This document shows, in pieces, positions 9,115 to 20,533 of a stretch of 54,231 nucleotides of DNA. The stretch is from Verrucomicrobiales bacterium (lineage in GTDB: Bacteria > Verrucomicrobiota > Verrucomicrobiia > Limisphaerales > F1-12-MAGs170). Numbering within the stretch: the first letter of the stretch is position 1; every line of letters starts with the position of its first letter. The stretch covers positions 1 through 54,231 of the forward strand of contig SXMN01000041.1 in the NCBI GenBank assembly GCA_005777315.1, written 5' to 3'. The translations under genes and the position numbers were made by a program. The notes beneath the pieces are model-generated. The model did no database searches. It was not told the DNA's origin and saw only the letters and a list, made by a program, of their open reading frames with translations.

Positions 9115-9534
9115 ATGTCGCGAAATTACTGGTTGGTGAAGCAGGAGCCTGAAAGCTACTCGTGGACAGATTTTGTCAAAGATGGCCACGCGGCGTGGAC
9201 GGGCGTGCGAAATTATCAGGCCCGAAACAATCTTCGGGCGATGGCCAAAGGTGACCTGGTGTTCTTCTACCATAGCGGTGCCGACAAAGCCGTAGTCGGG
9301 CTGTCACGAGTCGATCGCCAGGCGTATCCCGATCCGACGGCCACGGAAGGTGACTGGTCAAGCGTCGATCTCGTGCCAGTGAAAGCTTTGGCCAAGCAGG
9401 TTTCACTTGGTGTGATCAAAGCCGATGCGGTCCTGCTGGAGATTCACCTCGTCAAAAACTCGCGGCTGTCCGTTTCACCACTGAGTCAAACCCAGTTCGA
9501 ACGCATCCTGAAATTGGGTGAGACACGAATCTGA
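9115..9534 (+). CDS. EVE domain protein (YTH-like modified-base binding fold)
   Basis: The start at 9115 gives 139 residues, the usual length of a single-domain EVE protein. The N terminus NYWLVKQEPESYSWTDF is the family signature, followed by WTGVRNYQARNNLRAM, GDLVFFYHSG and VVGLSRV, which build the PUA-like barrel. EVE domains bind modified bases such as 5-methylcytosine derivatives in DNA or modified RNA; the target here is unknown. The 37 in-frame codons upstream of 9115 are not family-like. The uppP gene begins 127 bp after its stop in the same direction. Confidence 0.92.
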   Translation: MSRNYWLVKQEPESYSWTDFVKDGHAAWTGVRNYQARNNLRAMAKGDLVFFYHSGADKAVVGLSRVDRQAYPDPTATEGDWSSVDLVPVKALAKQVSLGVIKADAVLLEIHLVKNSRLSVSPLSQTQFERILKLGETRI

Positions 9535-9661
9535 GGCGACGACGGATGTTTCTTGCACCGCCATTCTGATCCGCCGGACAACCCGACCAAATCCACCCGT
9601 CGAAATCGGCATCCGAATTTGTCTCTTGTTGTTTCCCGCTTGTTTTGCGTCTATCTCGGCC

Positions 9662-10444
9662 ATGCCTGACTGGATTGTCGCCCTGATTCTCGGAGCCGTC
9701 GAAGGTGTCACCGAGTTTCTGCCAGTGTCATCGACCGGCCACCTGCTTCTCGCGGAACACTGGCTTCCACGCCAGTCTGACTTGTTCAATACTGTCATTC
9801 AGTGCGGCGCGGTTCTCGCGCTCTTCGCGGTGTTCACCGATCGCATCCGGCAGTTGCTCTTTCGATGGCGGGAGCGGGAAACGCAAGATTACTTTGGCAA
9901 ACTTGCGCTCGCGTTCTTCATCACTGGCGTCGGCGGTCTCGTGCTCAAGAAACTTGATTTCAAGCTGACGGAAGCCGTCACGCCTGTCGCCGCCGCAACC
10001 TTGATTGGTGGAGTGCTTTTTCTCGCGGTTGAGAACTGGCTGCGCAACCGCCCCCTGGGAGATGACCTGACGTGGAAGATCGCCATCTCGATCGGCGCGG
10101 CGCAGTTGATCGCGGCGGTGTTTCCCGGGACATCGCGCTCCGGCATCACCATTCTGGTGGCGCTGCTGCTGGGCTTGCGCCGTCCAGCCGCCGCTGAATT
10201 CTCCTTCCTGCTCGGCATCCCCACTTTGCTCGCTGCGGGAGCACTCCAGAGTTTCTCGGCCCTCCGGCATCCGGGCGGGACTCCGGAACGCTGGGACATG
10301 ATTCTATTCGGCTCGGTGGCGGCGGCCATCACAGCGTTCGTGGTCGTCAAGTGGTTGCTGCGCTTCGTGCAGACACACACGTTCGTGGGCTTCGCATGGT
10401 ACCGGATCATTCTCGGAATCCTGCTGCTTGCGTTCGTGCGTTGA
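9662..10444 (+). CDS. uppP: Undecaprenyl-diphosphatase
   Basis: This integral membrane enzyme dephosphorylates undecaprenyl diphosphate so the lipid carrier can be reused in peptidoglycan and surface polysaccharide synthesis; it also confers bacitracin tolerance. The 260-residue product has the family motifs EGVTEFLPVSSTGHL at residues ~13-27 and PGTSRSG near residue 156, plus multiple hydrophobic helices. The ATG at 9662 places the family N terminus MPDWIVALILGAVEG first; codons upstream are not conserved-looking. It is convergent with the DUF1501 gene, with 50 bp between the stops. Confidence 0.96.
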   Translation: MPDWIVALILGAVEGVTEFLPVSSTGHLLLAEHWLPRQSDLFNTVIQCGAVLALFAVFTDRIRQLLFRWRERETQDYFGKLALAFFITGVGGLVLKKLDFKLTEAVTPVAAATLIGGVLFLAVENWLRNRPLGDDLTWKIAISIGAAQLIAAVFPGTSRSGITILVALLLGLRRPAAAEFSFLLGIPTLLAAGALQSFSALRHPGGTPERWDMILFGSVAAAITAFVVVKWLLRFVQTHTFVGFAWYRIILGILLLAFVR

Positions 10445-10494
10445 ATTTAGAGTGGGTTTTTGACCGCTGAAGCCTTCTTCACCGAAAGGTGCGA

Positions 10495-11910
<1,416 letters not shown>

Positions 11911-12135
11911 GAGTTCGAAGTTTAGCCCATCGAATGCGGAAGGGAATCCTGGATTTCACCCATGACTGGCTGAACTGCAAGCAGTCAGGATTCGATGAAG
12001 CCTGCTCTGATGAACTTCGGGTTCGCGCCCCCAGCTTTTCGACGCAAGCGTGACAATGGTCTCAATGCGCTTCAAATCTGGAAGTCACGAGACAATTCGA
12101 TTGCCCGAACAACGGCACTTGCGCATTTTCCTGCG

Positions 12136-13002
12136 GTGCGACTCATCTCTTCGGCAAATGTAATGCAACGACAGGCCCTGGCTTGGCGCAGAGCCGGGGT
12201 GCGGATCGCCTTCGTTCCCACCATGGGATACTTGCATTCGGGACATGCTTCGCTGATGCAGCGTGCCCGTCGGATTGTCGGGCCGGCCGGCAAATTGGTG
12301 GTGAGCATCTACGTCAATCCGGCGCAATTCGGTCCACAAGAGGATCTGAGCCGTTACCCTCGCGACCTGCCGGGTGACAAAGCCTTGTGTTCGAGGATGG
12401 GGGTGGACTGTGTCTTCGTACCCGGGACGGACGAAATGTATCCGCCTGATAAAATAGGCAACCATAGCACTTACGTCCTGGAGACACGGGTGTCTTCTTC
12501 GATGGAAGGAAGTTCCCGGCCGACTCATTTTCGAGGTGTGGCTACGATCGTGGCAAAGCTCTTCAATCTCGTTCTGCCTGAGGTGGCGGTTTTCGGCGCA
12601 AAGGATTTTCAGCAGGCGGCTGCAATCCGAAAAATGACTGCCGATCTAAATTTTCCGGTCCGGATTGTCGTCGCGCCAACCATTCGCGAGCCGGATGGTC
12701 TGGCGCTGAGTTCGCGCAACAATTACCTGTCGGTGGAGGAGCGTTCTCAAGCAGTGGTTTTGTCGCAGGCATTGTGGTTGGTTGCCAGGAGGGTTTCGCG
12801 GTGCAAGTCCGGAGTGCCCGCCAGTCGGTTGAAGGCGGGTGTGTCGCGGATGGTCGCCGCTCGACCTCTGGCAAGCATGGATTACATCGAGTTCTTCGAC
12901 CCGGCGACCTTGGAGCCTGTGCAACGAGTGATCCGGGGAACCCAGATGGCGCTGGCGGTTTTCGTCGGGAAGACCCGCCTGATCGACAACGCGCTGCTTT
13001 GA
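12136..13002 (+). CDS. panC: Pantothenate synthetase (pantoate--beta-alanine ligase)
   Basis: The enzyme joins pantoate and beta-alanine with ATP in CoA biosynthesis. Motifs: FVPTMGYLHSGHASLM (HIGH-like nucleotide site), VSIYVNPAQFGPQEDLSRYPR, FGAKDFQQ, and SSRNNYLS (KMSKS-equivalent loop). The frame is open back to 11995, but family similarity begins at the R-L-I-S-S segment. A GTG at 12136 gives 288 residues, the normal PanC length, so I prefer it; an ATG at 11995 would add 47 unrelated residues. nadB begins 4 bp after the stop, so the two cofactor genes are almost certainly co-transcribed. Confidence 0.93.
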   Translation: MRLISSANVMQRQALAWRRAGVRIAFVPTMGYLHSGHASLMQRARRIVGPAGKLVVSIYVNPAQFGPQEDLSRYPRDLPGDKALCSRMGVDCVFVPGTDEMYPPDKIGNHSTYVLETRVSSSMEGSSRPTHFRGVATIVAKLFNLVLPEVAVFGAKDFQQAAAIRKMTADLNFPVRIVVAPTIREPDGLALSSRNNYLSVEERSQAVVLSQALWLVARRVSRCKSGVPASRLKAGVSRMVAARPLASMDYIEFFDPATLEPVQRVIRGTQMALAVFVGKTRLIDNALL

Positions 13003-13006
13003 ACAA

Positions 13007-14617
13007 ATGAGCAAGCCAACGAGGCATTTTGATTTCCTGGTGCTCGGGAGTGGCATTGCCGGACTGACATTCGCGTTGAAAGTCGCCGCTCACGGTCGTG
13101 TGGCGATCGTCACCAAAAAGGACCGTGCGGAATCGAACACCAACTATGCCCAGGGAGGCATCGCGGCTGTCACCAGCAAGGAGGACTCCTTCGAGTTCCA
13201 CGTGCTCGACACGCTGCAGGCTGGTGCGGGTCTGTGCAAGGAAGAGGTGGTTCGGACGATCATCGAAGAAGGTCCCGCTCGGGTGGCTGAATTGGTGGAC
13301 CTTGGGATGAAATTCTCGGACAGGCTCGATGCCGGGGGGCATCTGGAACCCGATTTGGGGCGTGAAGGGGGCCACTCAAAGCGACGGATTCTGCACGCCA
13401 AGGACGTGACTGGCCGTGAGATTGAGCGCGCCCTGCTGGCTGCCGTCGCGGCGCAACGTTCGATCGAGATTTTCGAGAATCACCTGGCGATTGATCTCAT
13501 AACCAGTGAAAAGCTGGGAATGTCAGGGCCCAACCGCTGCCTGGGCGTTTACGTCCTGGACAAGCGTGGACAGGAGGTTTGCACCTTTTCCGCGGGCACC
13601 ATCGTGCTTGCTACTGGCGGGTGCGGGAAGGTTTACCTTTATACAACCAATCCGGATATCGCGACGGGGGATGGGGTGGCAATTGCGTATCGTGCCGGGG
13701 CTGCTGTTGCGAACATGGAATTCATCCAATTTCACCCGACGTGCCTTTATCATCCCAAGGCAAAATCATTTCTTGTGAGCGAAGCAGTGCGTGGAGAAGG
13801 GGCGGTTCTGAGAACGGTGGACGGGGTTGAGTTCATGTCGAAGCATCATCCCCAAGGCGCGCTCGCGCCACGCGACATTGTGGCGAGGGCCATCGATACC
13901 GAGATGAAACGAAGCGGTGCCGAACATGTCTGGCTGGATATCTCCCACCGACCAGCCTCGTTCATCACGGATCGATTTCCAAACATCTACCGTACTTGTC
14001 TCCAGTTCGGCATCGACATCACGAAGGAGCCCATCCCCGTGGTTCCCGCGGCTCATTATCAATGCGGCGGAGTGCTGACCACGGTGGATGGAGGGACGGA
14101 GATTGCGGGGCTTTATGCCGTGGGAGAGGTCGGTTGCACCGGGTTGCATGGGGCGAACCGGTTGGCGAGCAACTCGCTCCTCGAAGCACTGGTTTGTTCA
14201 CACCGGGCGGCTGAACGTGTTAAAGCGGAAACAGTGCGCATTGAAGCCGTTCAGCTCCCCCCCTGGCAGCCAGGAAATGCCAGCAATGCGGACGAACTGG
14301 TGGTGGTATCGCACAACTGGGATGAGATACGCCGGGTCATGTGGGATTACGTCGGGATCGTGCGGACCAACAAGCGCCTTCAACGTGCCCGGAGCCGCAT
14401 CGAGAATCTGCAAGCTGAGATTCTCGAGTATTATTGGGACTTCATCATCACGAGCGACCTTCTCGAGTTGAGGAACATCGCGACGATTGCCGGAATCATC
14501 ATCGAGAGCGCCATCGAGAGAAGAGAAAGCCGGGGGTTGCATTGCAACCTCGACTATCCAGATCCTGATCCGGAATGGGGGAAACGGGACACCATTTTGC
14601 GCAGGAAATTAATGTGA
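13007..14617 (+). CDS. nadB: L-aspartate oxidase
   Basis: This FAD enzyme oxidises L-aspartate to iminoaspartate, the first step of de novo NAD synthesis. The 536-residue product has the dinucleotide motif VLGSGIAGLT near the N terminus, the flavin-interacting SNTNYAQGGIAAV, the active-site region FIQFHPTCLYHP, RDIVARAID, YQCGGVLTTVDG, and GCTGLHGANRLASNSLLEALV. The C-terminal helical domain is complete. It starts 4 bp after panC. The NadA and NadC partners are not in the window. Confidence 0.96.
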   Translation: MSKPTRHFDFLVLGSGIAGLTFALKVAAHGRVAIVTKKDRAESNTNYAQGGIAAVTSKEDSFEFHVLDTLQAGAGLCKEEVVRTIIEEGPARVAELVDLGMKFSDRLDAGGHLEPDLGREGGHSKRRILHAKDVTGREIERALLAAVAAQRSIEIFENHLAIDLITSEKLGMSGPNRCLGVYVLDKRGQEVCTFSAGTIVLATGGCGKVYLYTTNPDIATGDGVAIAYRAGAAVANMEFIQFHPTCLYHPKAKSFLVSEAVRGEGAVLRTVDGVEFMSKHHPQGALAPRDIVARAIDTEMKRSGAEHVWLDISHRPASFITDRFPNIYRTCLQFGIDITKEPIPVVPAAHYQCGGVLTTVDGGTEIAGLYAVGEVGCTGLHGANRLASNSLLEALVCSHRAAERVKAETVRIEAVQLPPWQPGNASNADELVVVSHNWDEIRRVMWDYVGIVRTNKRLQRARSRIENLQAEILEYYWDFIITSDLLELRNIATIAGIIIESAIERRESRGLHCNLDYPDPDPEWGKRDTILRRKLM

Positions 14618-14761
14618 GAATCCCCGGCAGCGAACCGAAGGCGTCAGCCCAGACTGGCATGATTGGATAACTGACAGCCTCCATGGCGGGGAGAAATAGC
14701 TTTACACTGATGAGGTTCAAACCTACTTTGACGTCCTTTTACGAAGCAAAGATTGGAACGT

Positions 14762-15019
14762 ATGGAAGTTAAAGTTAAGGTTATTGAACAGTTTCGGGTG
14801 CATGAGCGGGACACGGGTTCAGCTGACGTTCAGATTGCACTCCTGACGCAGCGGATCAACCAGCTCACAGAACATCTTCAGGGCAACAAGAAGGATCACA
14901 GTTCCCGCCGCGGTCTGTTGGTGATGGTTGGCCAGCGCCGTCGCTTGCTGGATTACCTCAGCAGCACGGACACCAACCGCTACATCTCCCTCACCAAAAA
15001 GCTGAAACTTCGCAAATAA
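14762..15019 (+). CDS. rpsO: Small ribosomal subunit protein S15
   Basis: S15 binds the central domain of 16S rRNA and helps assemble the 30S platform. The ATG at 14762 gives 85 residues, close to the usual 88-89. The sequence shows the signature H-x-x-D-T-G-S ([13 protein letters not shown]), [18 protein letters not shown] and [12 protein letters not shown] three codons upstream is a less likely start. It lies upstream of pnp with a 230-bp leader between, the classical rpsO-pnp order. Confidence 0.97.
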   Translation: MEVKVKVIEQFRVHERDTGSADVQIALLTQRINQLTEHLQGNKKDHSSRRGLLVMVGQRRRLLDYLSSTDTNRYISLTKKLKLRK

Positions 15020-15174
15020 ACGTTCGGTTTCTTCCTTCTGCAAAGGTCCGTTGCCTGCGCGTTGCCGGTGGAAGAAATCCCACTGCCTCATGCTGCGGAC
15101 TTGCAACGACGCGATCAAGTTCCCCGGCACATTAAATAGATCGCGTTGCTGAAAGCCCGTTGGCGCTGGGTAAT

Positions 15175-15215
15175 TTCATTGAGAGTCTGGAACTCATTTC
15201 CGGGTTCTCAATGAA
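15175..15215 (+). promoter_or_regulatory. Hairpin in the pnp leader
   Basis: A perfect 10-bp inverted repeat (TTCATTGAGA at 15175-15184, TCTCAATGAA at 15206-15215) is extended by G-U pairs on both sides and encloses a ~20-nt loop, ending 34 bp before the pnp ATG. In enterobacteria a pnp leader stem-loop cut by RNase III allows autoregulation. Position suggests an analogous role here, but that is inference. Confidence 0.45.
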
Positions 15216-15249
15216 GTTCCTCTGAGTTGGCGGGCGTAATGAATTGATT

Positions 15250-17388
15250 ATGCCTGAAAAAGTATCGTTCGTCGTCGGATCCAGCTCCAACCCCATCATC
15301 ATCGAAACCGGAAAGTTCGCCAAACAGGCGGATGGTGCTGTCACGGTCCAGTTGGGAGAAACCATCGTCCTGGTTGCCGCTGTCGCCGCATCCAAGGCAA
15401 AACCCGGTCAGGAGTTCTTTCCTCTAACCGTTGATTACAGGGAGAGGGCTGCCGCAGCTGGAAAGTTTCCTGGGGGCTATTTCAAGCGGGAAGGTCGTCC
15501 TACCGAGAAGGAAATCCTCACAAGCCGGGTCATCGACCGCCCTATTCGCCCTTTGTTTCCCAAAGGCTGGTACAACGAGGTCCAGGTGCAAAGTGTCTTG
15601 TTGAGCACTGATGGTGAAAATGATCCGGACATTCTCGCGATCATTGGCGCGTCAGCGGCGCTGTCGGTCAGTGACATTCCCTGGGAAGGCCCCCTCGGGG
15701 CGGTTCGCGTTGGACGCGTTGGCGGCCAATTTGTTGTCAACCCCACCCACGCCCAGATGGTGGAGAGCGATCTTGATCTGGTGTACGTAGGCAACGCGGC
15801 TGATCACGTGATGTTTGAGGGTTCAGCGAAGGAAATCAGCGATGCGGATTTTGCAGCCTCTCTGGAATTCGCCCATCAGGCTTGCCAGCCGATCATTGCA
15901 GCACAAAAGGAACTCGCAGCTCGCGCCGGAAAGCCCAAACGCCAGATTACGATCAACATCGTCCCGGAGGACATTCTCAAGGAGGCGAAGAACCTTGCCG
16001 GAGAACGAATGATCCCGGCGCTTTTGACCACCAAGAAATTGGAACGGGAAGCGGCGGTCAAGGCGGTCACGGATGACGTCGGCGCGAAACTGGTCGCGAA
16101 GTTTGGCGCGGAACGAGTGACGGAGTTTGTGCTCAAGGACGCTTTTTATTACATCCAGAAGGAGGCGGTGCGCAGCCTCGTTCTCGATAGCGGCAAACGC
16201 CTGGATGGACGTGGGTTCGCCGATGTTCGACCTATTTCTTCAGAAGTCGGAATACTGCCGCGAGCTCATGGTTCCGCAGTTTTCGCCCGAGGTGAAACTC
16301 AAGCCGTAGTGTTGGCGACATTGGGCACCACCGAGGAGTCGCAGGAGTTTGATGCCTACACAGGGGGCCAGACGCAGAAGCAGCTCATCCTCCACTATAA
16401 TTTCCCCAATTTCTCCGTGGGTGAAACAGGCCGTATTTCAGGTCCGGGCCGGCGGGAGATCGGCCACGGTGCCCTTGCAGAACGTTCCATCGAACCAATG
16501 ATTTCTCTGAAGGAATTTCCCTACGCCATCCGCGTGACATGCGAGATCATGGAATCGAACGGTTCGACCTCCATGGCTTCTGTTTGCGGCGGAACCCTGG
16601 CGCTGATGGACGCAGGCGTGCCTCTGATCCGTCCGGTCGCCGGCATCAGTGTTGGAATTTGCACGGAGTACAATGATCAAAAGGAGATTTCGCGCTACAG
16701 GCTGTTGACGGACATCATCGGATGGGAAGACGCGTTCTGCGACATGGATTGCAAGATTGCCGGCACCGAGAAAGGCGTCACCGGGTTCCAATTGGATCTG
16801 AAACTGAAGGGCATTCCCCACAAGCAGATGGCCGAAGCGCTGGAAGCAGCCCGCGTGGCCCGATTGCATATTCTGGTGGAGATGGGCAAGACCCTTGCCG
16901 AGTCACGCAAGGAAATGAGCAAGTACGCTCCCCGAATCCTGACCCTGCGCATCAATCCGGAAAAGATCGGCGCATTGATTGGTCCGGGCGGAAAGAATAT
17001 CAAACGCATCGTGGAAGAATCCGGTTGCGAAATTAACATCGAAGACGATGGCAGCGTGAAGATCTACTCCGTGGCCGAGGAAGGCATGAAAATCGCCCGC
17101 AGCCATATCGAGGCGCTCACCTGTGAAATCGAGATCGGCAAGATTTATCGAGGCCGGGTTGTTTCGATCAAGGAATTCGGCGCATTTGTCGAGGTTCTAC
17201 CGGGCCGAGACGGCTTGGTGCATATCAGTGAACTGGCCAACTTCCGCGTCAAGCAGGTGGAAGACATCGTCAAGATGGGCGACGAAATCACGGTCAAATG
17301 CGTTGGCATCGATGAAAAAGGCCGCGTGAAACTCTCGCGCAAGGCAGCAATGGAAGAGCGGGACAAGGAAATGGCTGCAAAGGCTTGA
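15250..17388 (+). CDS. pnp: Polyribonucleotide nucleotidyltransferase (PNPase)
   Basis: This phosphorolytic 3'-5' exoribonuclease is central to mRNA decay. The 712-residue product has two RNase PH-like domains: the first with [23 protein letters not shown] and RPIRPLFP, the second with [30 protein letters not shown], and the catalytic [13 protein letters not shown]. These are followed by a KH domain ([17 protein letters not shown]) and an S1 domain ([15 protein letters not shown]) ending at the C terminus. The ATG at 15250 is preferred over a TTG two codons earlier. It forms the classical pair with rpsO and is closed by a strong terminator. Confidence 0.97.
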   Translation: MPEKVSFVVGSSSNPIIIETGKFAKQADGAVTVQLGETIVLVAAVAASKAKPGQEFFPLTVDYRERAAAAGKFPGGYFKREGRPTEKEILTSRVIDRPIRPLFPKGWYNEVQVQSVLLSTDGENDPDILAIIGASAALSVSDIPWEGPLGAVRVGRVGGQFVVNPTHAQMVESDLDLVYVGNAADHVMFEGSAKEISDADFAASLEFAHQACQPIIAAQKELAARAGKPKRQITINIVPEDILKEAKNLAGERMIPALLTTKKLEREAAVKAVTDDVGAKLVAKFGAERVTEFVLKDAFYYIQKEAVRSLVLDSGKRLDGRGFADVRPISSEVGILPRAHGSAVFARGETQAVVLATLGTTEESQEFDAYTGGQTQKQLILHYNFPNFSVGETGRISGPGRREIGHGALAERSIEPMISLKEFPYAIRVTCEIMESNGSTSMASVCGGTLALMDAGVPLIRPVAGISVGICTEYNDQKEISRYRLLTDIIGWEDAFCDMDCKIAGTEKGVTGFQLDLKLKGIPHKQMAEALEAARVARLHILVEMGKTLAESRKEMSKYAPRILTLRINPEKIGALIGPGGKNIKRIVEESGCEINIEDDGSVKIYSVAEEGMKIARSHIEALTCEIEIGKIYRGRVVSIKEFGAFVEVLPGRDGLVHISELANFRVKQVEDIVKMGDEITVKCVGIDEKGRVKLSRKAAMEERDKEMAAKA

Positions 17389-17443
17389 TTCAAAGTTTCC
17401 GAGCCTGATCAATAAGGATCGAGCTCCACAGGGTTGAACGATT

Positions 17444-17480
17444 GCAGGCGATCACCATCATGTGATCGCCTGCCGCTTTT
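17444..17480 (+). terminator. Rho-independent terminator after pnp
   Basis: A perfect 12-bp stem (GCAGGCGATCAC/GTGATCGCCTGC) with a 6-nt loop (CATCAT) is followed by CGC and four T residues, 56 bp after the pnp stop. It also separates pnp from the leftward pseudogene region. Confidence 0.85.
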
Positions 17481-17547
17481 GGAGATGTGCTGTTGACGCC
17501 GTGCTGCTCGGCATCAATTCAGCGACTTTCATCCGGGCTCCTGCCAA

Positions 17548-18234
17548 TCACCTCGGCCCCGTGACTTCCCAGCCGGGATCGTCCAACCGGGCCACAATGC
17601 TTCCTGCTTTGATAGCCGTGCCGTCCAGCAGCCAGATGGCGACCGATCCGTCTTCGTGACTGAGGACGAGATCGGTGTTGCGGTCACTGTCGTAATCGCC
17701 GCAGGCTCGAATCTGCCAACCGGGCGGGAGCTTATACGGCTCAATTCCGCTCACAATTCTGGTTCCCTCTAGGAACCAGAAGGCGACTGCGCCGTCGGAG
17801 TTTTGAAGGACAATGTCCGCGTGATCATCGCCATTGAAGTTCCCCGTCCCGATGATCTGCCAGCCAGCGGGTACCTTGTAGGGCACTTCTCGACCTTCGA
17901 TAATCCTGGTGCCCTTCATCAGCCAGAATGCAACGGAACCGTCGGTGCGTTGCAGGACGATGTCCACTTGTCCGTCGCGGTTGAAATCGTCCGCGCCGAC
18001 AATGCTCCAGTCGGTGGGGATTTTGTAAGGGACGGGTTTTTGAAGAACGGTTGTTCCATTCATGATCCAGAACGCGACGGAGCCATCGGTGTGTTGCAGG
18101 ACCAGGTCATTTTGGTTTCCGCCGCTGAACTCGCCCGTGGCCGCTATTCGCCATCCGCCAGGCACGGCAAAGGGCTGCCGACCCGCCGTAATCCGCGTCC
18201 CGTCCATGATCCAGAAAGCGACAGAGCCACACGA
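17548..18234 (-). pseudogene. C-terminal FG-GAP/VCBS repeat fragment fused to the kinase remnant
   Basis: This encodes about four repeats of ~50 residues, each with an [FY]-[NDS]-x-D-x-x-x-D-[IL]-V-L-[QS] calcium-binding-like motif, then D-G-[SA]-V-A-[FI]-W and G-W-[QRS]-I. These are FG-GAP/VCBS blades of an extracellular beta-propeller. There is no signal peptide and no independent start before the ATG at 18207. The frame runs upstream only to about 18,229-18,235, where the sequence becomes the TolB-like domain of the kinase remnant in a different frame. I read this as the 3' end of a foreign or rearranged gene left at a recombination junction. Four blades are too few for a closed propeller. 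Confidence 0.75.
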
Positions 18235-20533
18235 GGTCGGCGCTGATGCGCAGCCGGCTGCCCTCGCGGCTGACGCTGCCGTTGAGCAGGTGCTCGACCT
18301 TGAGTTGTTCGCCGACGCGTTGCGGTGTCTCGTTCTTGCCCTTGAAGTAGAACGAGGACATCCGGCCCTGCACGCGCAGCCCTTTGACCTTCTGCAGCGA
18401 GGTGATGAGTTCCTCGGTCATGCCGTCACTGATCGAGTCGTCCGTCTTGTCCGCGCTGGTGTTGGCGAACGGCAGCACGGCCAGCGTCTTGGGCGGCTTG
18501 TTGGTGCTCGTGGTGATCGCGCCCACCGTGCCCCGGCCGTAGCGCATGGCCTGCTCCAGCATGAAGTAGGGATTGTCCATCTGGAATGGCGGAAACTTCA
18601 TGGCATCCGCGATTTCCCAATACCACGCGAGCTTGCCGAAGATCTCGAGTTTCTCCGCGGTACGCAGACCGAGCATGCTCCAGTCGCCGTGGCCTTCCAG
18701 CAACCCCTGGCGCAGCCAGCGGCGGGCGGACTCGAAATCACCGAGCATGCCGTAGTCCAAGGCGATCTTCGCATAGGGGATATGCATGCCCCGCTCCGCC
18801 TGCGCCTCCAATGCTCGCAGGATCTTCCGGGCTGTTGCGCGCGGAACCGTTCCGCTTCGACTGACAGACGCTTGAAGGTCGCGGCCACCTCGTTGGTCGT
18901 GCCTCCATAATTGATGGGAAGCCATTCCGAGTTCGCCAGGCCGGTCCACGCCCGGGTGAAATTCGTGTCGAGCTGATATGCCCGCCGTAGCTCGACCGCC
19001 GCCTGATCAAATAGGCGGCGGTTCAGCAAATCGCGCCCCTTTTTGGTAAGCCCGATAGGCCTCGTCATTCTGGGTGTCCGGCACCTGAAGCTCGGCCCGC
19101 TGACTGGCGCTGAGCTGCAGCTTCAGCAATCCACGATCGCCAGCGCCACCAGGTTCGGAAGCTCGGAGACCTTGGAAGCCGCGGAGGCGATCTCCCGTTG
19201 CCGGCCCAGCGCGCGCCCGGTCGAGCCGTCCACCACCCAAACGTAAGCGGACATCGTCTCCCCCTGGCCGTGCAGTTCGCCCATCACCAGGCCGTCCACG
19301 CCCAGTTCGCGCGCGATCTCCACCTCCGACTTCTTCTGCTGCACCAGCCGCGCGATGCTCGCCGGCGAGTTGACCACCTACAGATTCTGCAACGGCCCCA
19401 GCTTCGAGCGGATCTCCGCCGGGATCCATTTCCCCAACCCGGCCAGCTTCGGATCCTGCGTCTCGAAGGCGAAGGGCAGCACCGACAGCGAGCGAATCTG
19501 GCTGGCGCGCGCGGCGGAGGCAACCGGGCGCTTGATCAGCAACACCACAATCGCCACGGCCATCACGAGCATCGCGATCGACGGTGCCAGGCGGAAGACA
19601 AGGGACGGACGCTTCGATGGTTCCGGCAGGCGTTTCGTTTCTGTGGTTGTCGGGGCGATGGAGCCGGGTTGGCGCGACTGGGTCGAATCCTCCAGCGTCA
19701 GGGCAATGTCTCCGAGATCACGCAGCCGACGGCGTGGGTCCTTCTCCAGGCAGCGCCGCAGCAGCGTCGCCACTTTGCGAGGAACTTCCGCTGGCAGCGC
19801 GCTCCAGTCCGGCTCGTTCCCCAACACTGCCGCCATCAGGTCCGTCACCGTCTCACCCATGAAAGGCTTGCTCCCGGCCAGACACTCGAACAAACAACAG
19901 CCAAAGGCCCACACATCCGTGCGCTTGTCCACTTCCTGCCCGCGCGCCTGCTCGGGACTCATGTAGGCCGGGGTGCCCATCACCGCGCCCGGCTGAGTCG
20001 TCTCCGCCTTGAGTGTCGGCGCGTCCGGATCGCTCGCCGGGGCCGTCCCGCCCCGCACGCTCTTCTCCATCTTCGCCAGCCCGAAATCCAGCACCTTCAC
20101 CCGGCCCTCGGGCGTGAGCTTGATCTTCCCCGGCTTAAGATCGCGATGAATGATGCCCTTGGCGTGCGCCGCCTCCACCGCCTCCGCGATCTGCCGTGCG
20201 ACGCGCAACGCCTCGTCCACGGGAAGGCGTCCCCGCCGCAGCCGCTCGGAGAGCGTTTGTCCTTCGACGAAGGACGAGAACGAGGAAGTGCGTGCCTTGA
20301 TCCGCATCGAATCCGTGAATGGTCGCGACATTCGGATGGTTCAGGGTGGCGAGCGCTTTGGCTTCGCGCTCGAAACGGGCAAGGCTTTGCGTATCGCGGC
20401 TGATACTTGCGGACAGCACCTTGATCGCGACCTCGCGACCGAGCTTGGTGTCCGTGGCGCGATACACTTCTCCCATCCCGCCTTCGCCCAGCTTGGCGGT
20501 GATCCGGTGGTGGGTGAGAGTTGTGCCAATCAT
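18229..20533 (-). pseudogene. Degenerate Ser/Thr protein kinase (paralogue of the neighbouring kinase)
   Basis: The sequence carries the same domains in the same order as the intact kinase gene just upstream: kinase domain (GEGGMGEVY, HRDLKPG, DFGLAK, GTPAYMSPEQARG), a membrane segment, a TolB-like segment, TPR-like helices, and a second TolB-like domain (AVLPFANTSADK). Reading is broken by a frameshift near 20,270, an in-frame TAG at 19378-19380, further frame changes near 19,125, 19,045 and 18,835, and loss of the final TPR block at the FG-GAP junction near 18,230. Its ATG overlaps the stop of the intact kinase gene (ATGA), showing that it was once a translationally coupled tandem copy. Five clustered lesions beside otherwise clean genes argue for real decay rather than sequencing error. 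Confidence 0.88.

Noticed and set aside
11995..12135. Longer N terminus for PanC
   Set aside because: It would add 47 residues absent from the family; the GTG at 12136 gives the normal length.
18107..20533. Treating the five broken kinase frames as separate small genes
   Set aside because: Read together they reproduce the domain order of the intact neighbour, so they are one pseudogene.
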